NCBI GenBank assembly: GCA_032622095.1
Contig: CP136067.1
Coordinates: 79,696,705-79,760,704, forward strand
Source of the DNA: Siphonodentalium dalli
Taxonomy: Eukaryota > Mollusca > Scaphopoda > Gadilida > Siphonodentaliidae
DNA length: 64,000 nt
Direction: 5' to 3'
Part shown: positions 63,301-64,000 of the stretch, piece by piece
Position numbering within the stretch: the stretch's first letter is position 1
Layout of the letters: each line of letters starts with the position of its first letter
The notes under the pieces: model-generated
The model's database searches: none
What the model was told of the DNA's origin: nothing
Seen by the model: only the letters and a program-made list of their open reading frames with translations
Position numbers and translations under genes: made by a program

Positions 63301-64000
63301 TTGATCCCTGTAACTGGCAGGAATATGACAAAAGTGGGAATCACTAGGTATAATTTTAGGCTCCAAACTGCCATGGGACATCAACATGAATAATGTTCAA
63401 ACTGAAATTTCTAACAATCCAATATTCAACCTCTAATTTATGATTTTTTCTCGATTTTCTTGTCTAGTTTATGATTGCCTGAATTTGCCTCATTGAGGAG
63501 AAACAGTGCCTTGTCACTTAACTTAAGTGAATCAATCTAAAGCTTTTTAGTCAAGTTTTTTTCTTCAAAACTCGACTTTTGATTTGACGAGGGACAGTTG
63601 GCCGATGGGTGTTTTATAATTTTTGGAATTTTAGTTTATTACCAGAATCGACACCTAAACACAGACAATCAGGCTAATCAATTTGTCTTACCTGAGTTAT
63701 GGCCCTTATTTTGTTCATTTTTAACAATTTTAAGACCATCAGCACGATAACTTGAATGATAATCAACCAATTTCTCTTCCACAACAATATCTCACCACAA
63801 ATATCAACCAATTTGGAATTCTTTTCTGATAGATGCACTCTTTTCGGCAAAAAAATTCAATGATAGTCATCTTTGATTCGCAACCCTTATTATTGGCTTG
63901 AATCTTTAGGATGACCAGGACAATGAAAAACAGAATGAAGAAATGTCGAGGAATGAACAGAAACCAAACAAAAGAAGCAAACATTGTCATCCCAAAGATA
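39290..64000 (+). CDS. formin-binding protein 4 (FNBP4) gene, eight exons, 3' end beyond window
   Basis: Eight exons join in frame to ~474 codons: 39290-39369, 40233-40298, 45461-45559, 53325-53530, 57305-57518, 58971-59181, 62665-63121 and 63910-64000. Every junction has AG acceptor and GT donor, and phases agree (1,1,1,0,1,2,0). Conserved landmarks in order are RNRRTVLQLGSD (vertebrate FNBP4 has GRRPILQL), LSLLNQYKDSDDE (acidic segment), VASFLAEIQAI (vertebrate LANFLAEIDAI), and a WW domain with W, G, YYW, T, W-E-I-P at about residues 225-255. A long basic low-complexity region follows. FNBP4 is a nuclear WW protein first found as a ligand of formin proline-rich regions; vertebrate proteins are ~1,000 residues with two WW domains. 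The second WW would lie beyond the window. The start exon is not found. Introns up to 7.8 kb are mostly transposons. Confidence 0.85.
39431..39683. mobile_element. TTAA-flanked hairpin MITE in FNBP4 intron
   Basis: CCCTTTCATGACGGGAGCTG at the left, and AGCTTTAGTTATGGAAGGG at the right, are imperfect inverted ends with TTAA on both sides (39427-39430, 39684-39687). Two inner hairpins are built on tatatgcgagg/tgcatatataagagaatg. 253 bp, no ORF. Confidence 0.75.
40233..40298 (+). CDS. FNBP4 exon, YNRSEDAEND segment
   Basis: The acceptor cattttcag precedes it and the donor G|GTAATT follows. The frame reads KYGYNRSEDAENDATVPAAA then P. It completes a split codon at both ends (2 bases in, 1 base out), consistent with the neighbouring exons. 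Low-complexity linker with no domain. Confidence 0.75.
40375..41173. repeat. pearl-like repeat family 3, five units
   Basis: It starts agctcaactttactttgtaa and ends aagttgagctacagtgtcat then tgccactttcattt, so the outermost bases are inverted (agctcaactt/aagttgagct) with a hairpin near the right end. Units of ~155 bp carry acaggtcgtac, gatgggaacgagtcattttg and gccatcttggatttta. The larger copy is 46151-48539. Confidence 0.75.
41174..43208. other. FNBP4 intron 2 sequence without a gene
   Basis: A degraded family-2 start (ggaggactatagtaatgacc, then ctcgtccatgcgtc) is at about 41447-41690. No exon-like ORF, RNA gene or clear repeat boundary is visible elsewhere. Confidence 0.4.
43213..43570. 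mobile_element. TTAA-type hairpin MITE, longer version
   Basis: The left end cccttccatgctggagcttc has TTAA at 43209-43212. The right end tcatgaaaggg is followed by TTAT, a mutated TTAA. Two ctcctatatacgcgagg-type hairpins lie inside. From 43311 onward the sequence belongs to a tandem duplication. Confidence 0.6.
43311..45253 (+). repeat. recent tandem duplication in FNBP4 intron 2
   Basis: Copy 1 (43311-44077) and copy 2 (44078-45253) start with the same ataaaagaatacatgaccta. They are nearly identical over ~767 bp, with single-base differences and one ~15-base gap in copy 1. The sequence after copy 2 begins again ataaaagaatacat. Copy 2 is longer because the MITE at 44583-44963 has inserted into it. 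Confidence 0.9.
44583..44963. mobile_element. TTAA MITE with two mutually inverted hairpins; empty site known
   Basis: The ends CCCTTTACCCAACA and TGTTGGGTAAAGGG are perfect 14-bp inverted repeats with TTAA at 44579-44582 and 44964-44967. The tandem sister copy reads tttggcttaaacaaaaatg at about 43796 with a single TTAA, so target and duplication are proven. Inside are two hairpins with arms of about 30 bp (aatgcattctcttatatatg ...). Their loops are reverse complements of each other: gtcgaccataggtcgc and gcgacctatggtcgac. Confidence 0.9.
45461..45559 (+). CDS. FNBP4 exon, acidic LLNQYKDSDDE segment
   Basis: The acceptor atctttgtag precedes it and the donor A|GTAAGT follows. The frame reads EPVEEDDKLTQRGLSLLNQY then KDSDDESSEDDN. 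A short L-L-x-x-Y-x-D-S-D-D motif corresponds to the LLGAYADSDDD motif of vertebrate FNBP4. Confidence 0.85.
45727..49536. repeat. pearl-like repeat family 2, large copy with nested family 3
   Basis: The left end is a hairpin, ccccgaaaaaaatatttcgggg, shown here in part as ccccgaaa/tttcgggg. Then come gggactatt and gtccgtccgtgcgtcc microsatellite-like bases. Units of ~150 bp carry ttccggatgataactttagt, aacacaggtcaagttcgaa and gagttatgcccct. It is split at 46151-48539 by family 3 and ends ggggacactgtggccgagcg then gccttttat, near 49536. The 165-aa and similar ORFs here are repeat translations. Confidence 0.7.
46151..48539. repeat. pearl-like repeat family 3, ~14-unit array
   Basis: It starts agctcaacttacttttgtaa and ends aagttgagctacagtgtcat then tgacactttcattt, with the hairpin agtgtcattgacact. 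Between lie about 14 units of ~155 and ~165 bp in alternation. One type ends gatttcaaaattcaatccat, the other gattttactctttgcatgac. Conserved parts are ggcgcgggctacaggtcgta and gatgggaacgagtcattttg then gggtc. It sits inside family 2 at a T-rich site without an obvious target duplication. Confidence 0.8.
49869..51324. mobile_element. pogo-like DNA transposon, internally deleted
   Basis: The left end ccgttccggtcggtgtataa then gtcgcatc matches the reverse complement of the right end (ccgtaccggccggaggataa then atcgcatc). TA flanks both sides (49867-49868, 51325-51326). TA duplication and a helix-turn-helix N-terminal ORF (50746-51024) fit the pogo/Tigger group. At 1456 bp it lacks the DDE catalytic part. 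Confidence 0.75.
50746..51024 (+). CDS. truncated pogo-like transposase, DNA-binding N-terminus, 92 aa
   Basis: It reads MDKRGIKRKRLSYESSYKLK then VIKFANEHGNRPAEREFGVS, EKIIRDWRKKKD. This is the helix-turn-helix pattern of the Brinker-type/pogo N-terminal DNA-binding domain: basic start, YKLKVIxFA, NRxAxREFGVSEKxIRDWRK. A basic linker follows to about residue 75, after which the frame ends quickly (IIHVPTHS). Full pogo-type transposases have several hundred residues with a second HTH and a DDE domain; these are absent. The product, if made, could bind element ends but not catalyse transposition. Confidence 0.7.
   Translation: MDKRGIKRKRLSYESSYKLKVIKFANEHGNRPAEREFGVSEKIIRDWRKKKDMIFVMRRGKRANRGKAAPRVSPNIIQVKIIRFIIHVPTHS
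51990..52225. repeat. family 3 right-end fragment
   Basis: Degenerate unit with tgggcagccatttg and gccatcagctgccattttat, ending aagttgagctgcagtggtat then tgacactttcattt, the family 3 right end. Family 2 begins at the very next bases. A G run lies at about 52033-52050. Confidence 0.6.
52226..53053. repeat. pearl-like repeat family 2, copy in intron 3
   Basis: It starts tgtcccccgaaaaatatatt then tttgggggactatt (hairpin) and ccgtccgtgcgtctgtgcgt. Units with ttccggatgatatctcaagt follow. It ends gtcgggggacactgtggtcg then gccgaccttttat, containing the 12-bp palindrome ggtcggccgacc. The unit ggtaccttcatggtgtaatc is shared with 24165-24660. Confidence 0.75.
53325..53530 (+). CDS. FNBP4 exon, Glu/Pro-rich with DTEVASFLA end
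   Basis: The acceptor gacttacag precedes it and the donor GTGAGT follows. The 68-codon frame starts KESEKAEKADGEGNEEE and ends DSIDTEVASFLA. The end joins exon 57305 to give FLAEIQAI, the best-conserved linear motif shared with vertebrate FNBP4 (FLAEIDAI). Charged, disordered-looking sequence precedes it. Confidence 0.85.
53847..54688. repeat. direct repeats of ~143 bp, 699 bp apart
   Basis: ggggtgggcttatctttgag then gaccaccctatgtttgtt and atggctgtaaacaaaatatg occur at 53847-53992 and 54546-54688, nearly identical. The segment between starts with a TAGGCCTAA-family fragment (aggcctaaaaaattatccat). A local duplication or repeat-mediated event in FNBP4 intron 4. Confidence 0.8.
54689..56369. 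mobile_element. intron 4 with a foldback element at 55158-55562
   Basis: At 55158-55562 the left arm (gctgaaatgccactgtcacc, then cagttgggtatccagctttt) is matched in reverse by the right arm (aaaagctgggtacccaactg, then gggggtgacagtgaccattt cagc). Extra copies of gctgggtaccca lie between the arms. It is a ~400-bp palindromic MITE. The flanks hold no gene; a TAGGCCTAA-family fragment lies at 56190-56360. Confidence 0.65.
56374..56629. mobile_element. TTAA-flanked hairpin MITE in FNBP4 intron 4
   Basis: CCCTTTCATGATGGGAGC at the left and GCTCCAGTCATGGAAGGG at the right, with TTAA at 56370-56373 and 56630-56633. Two inner hairpins (cagtgcattctcttatacat...; aatgtattctcttatatatg...). 256 bp, close to the 39431 copy. 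Confidence 0.85.
57305..57518 (+). CDS. FNBP4 exon, EIQAI and Ser/Thr/Pro-rich segment
   Basis: The acceptor tttttttcaacag precedes it and the donor G|GTACAA follows. The frame reads EIQAISEPTGSDDRVTPPIG then GDVTPPMDTSEKTKEISSYK and on to KKAEEEKEMVLK. TPP repeats are possible proline-directed phosphorylation sites. Phase 0 in, phase 1 out. Confidence 0.85.
57519..58970. other. FNBP4 intron 5, no gene
   Basis: It holds a relative of the 34888/35188 repeat at about 57990-58140 (taaataaataaacaaaggtt). Otherwise no recognised element. The 91-aa - strand ORF at 58600-58875 shows no family feature. Confidence 0.4.
58971..59181 (+). CDS. FNBP4 exon encoding the WW domain
   Basis: The acceptor ttgttttcag precedes it and the donor GG|GTGAGA follows. 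The frame reads PQSVWERCLDEGSTYHYYWH then TLTNKVTWEIPAEYTQYLLL. It has the full WW signature: first Trp, Gly, the YYW aromatic block, Thr, second Trp and the closing Pro, which bind proline-rich ligands. Vertebrate FNBP4 WW1 has the same YYYWNTQTNEVTWELP pattern. A charged helix-like stretch follows (VREFEEKVERYKKEGKK). Confidence 0.95.
59212..59404. mobile_element. foldback MITE, second copy of the 36018 family
   Basis: cagtaatgctctaagtaatc at the left, arms of ~90 bp around aagctctccccaagagctt, and ttctgctgtggttaagaagt at the right. It starts only 30 bp after the WW exon donor. The right terminus is altered and no clear TA duplication remains. Confidence 0.8.
60049..61979. mobile_element. 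hAT-type DNA transposon, second copy, 1931 bp
   Basis: The ends CAGGCCTCAGC and GCTGAGGCCTG are a perfect 11-bp inverted repeat, flanked by the perfect 8-bp duplication ATTCCTCA (60041-60048, 61980-61987). The end regions match 24048-26300. The interior contains a T-rich tract (60151-60200) and a nested TTAA element (60962-61707). No ORF remains. Confidence 0.9.
60962..61707. mobile_element. 746-bp TTAA-flanked MITE nested in hAT
   Basis: The ends CTCTTTCGATGCC and GGCAGCGAAAGAG differ at one position. TTAA lies at 60958-60961 and 61708-61711. An internal palindromic pair carries cgcataaatgcgag and cgcatttatgcgag (60978-61029). The 87-aa ORF at 60949 is not convincing. Confidence 0.8.
61988..62664. 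other. end of FNBP4 intron 6, no gene
   Basis: A/T-rich intron sequence leading to the acceptor ttaatttccag at 62664. No repeat or exon recognised. Confidence 0.5.
62665..63121 (+). CDS. FNBP4 exon, long basic Lys/Arg/His/Ser-rich region
   Basis: The acceptor ttaatttccag precedes it and the donor GTATGT follows; 152 codons. It begins KKEKKKKDSSQKKEKVSKPQ, then PPSGPPTPKIEK (Pro-rich). A strongly basic RS/KH-rich stretch follows (HRSHRDRDRHKKKKKKHRRD; SHSHRHSRRREKHRSRHDRS). It ends with an acidic/hydrophobic helix (VDIDVDDIDMALEMALEEKL). The basic RD/RS stretch resembles that of splicing-associated nuclear proteins. The antisense 113-aa ORF is a shadow. Confidence 0.85.
63122..63909. other. 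FNBP4 intron 7
   Basis: A degraded family-2-like fragment is possible at about 63570-63720 (gacgagggacagttgg, gagttatggccct). Nothing else recognised. Confidence 0.4.
63910..64000 (+). CDS. FNBP4 exon, partial at window edge
   Basis: The acceptor gaatctttag precedes it in phase 0. The open frame reads DDQDNEKQNEEMSRNEQKPN then KRSKHCHPKD up to the edge. Charged linker. The exon and gene continue past 64000. Confidence 0.75.

Overview
This window is A/T-rich, intron-rich invertebrate nuclear DNA, very dense in repeats. The repeat types point to a marine mollusc: elements with ~120-165 bp core tandem repeats, tetranucleotide microsatellites and terminal hairpins, resembling bivalve/gastropod pearl-like (HINE) elements. 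The species cannot be named from sequence alone. No bacterial-style operons, rRNA genes or CRISPR arrays are present.

One conserved host gene is recognised with confidence. It is a formin-binding protein 4 (FNBP4) orthologue on the + strand, with eight exons between 39290 and the right edge, where it runs off the window. Splice sites and reading phase agree at all seven junctions. The exons give an RRTVLQL N-terminal motif, an acidic segment, an FLAEIQAI motif, a WW domain and a long Lys/Arg/His/Ser-rich exon. The start exon was not found. A possible divergent promoter with a short first exon on the - strand lies near 28.87-29.0 kb (low confidence).

Almost everything else is mobile DNA, much of it nested.
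- 0-9 kb: a hAT element (613-1767) with an 8-bp target duplication, pearl-like fragments, and a GATTCGGC-ended element (7412-8392).
- 9-14 kb: degenerate sequence.
- 14.3-19.2 kb: two near-identical inverted 488-bp elements around a ~140-bp tandem array.
- 21.1-23.0 and 24.0-26.3 kb: two further hAT elements. The second carries a 273-aa basic, coiled-coil ORF.
- 31.9-37.2 kb: a 5.2 kb relative of the 7.4 kb element, holding PHD-finger and OTU-like coding remnants and at least three nested insertions.
- 39-64 kb: FNBP4 introns packed with TTAA-flanked hairpin MITEs, pearl-like arrays, a pogo-like element, a recent local tandem duplication and another hAT.

Several insertions have an identifiable empty site elsewhere in the window, which makes their boundaries unusually secure.
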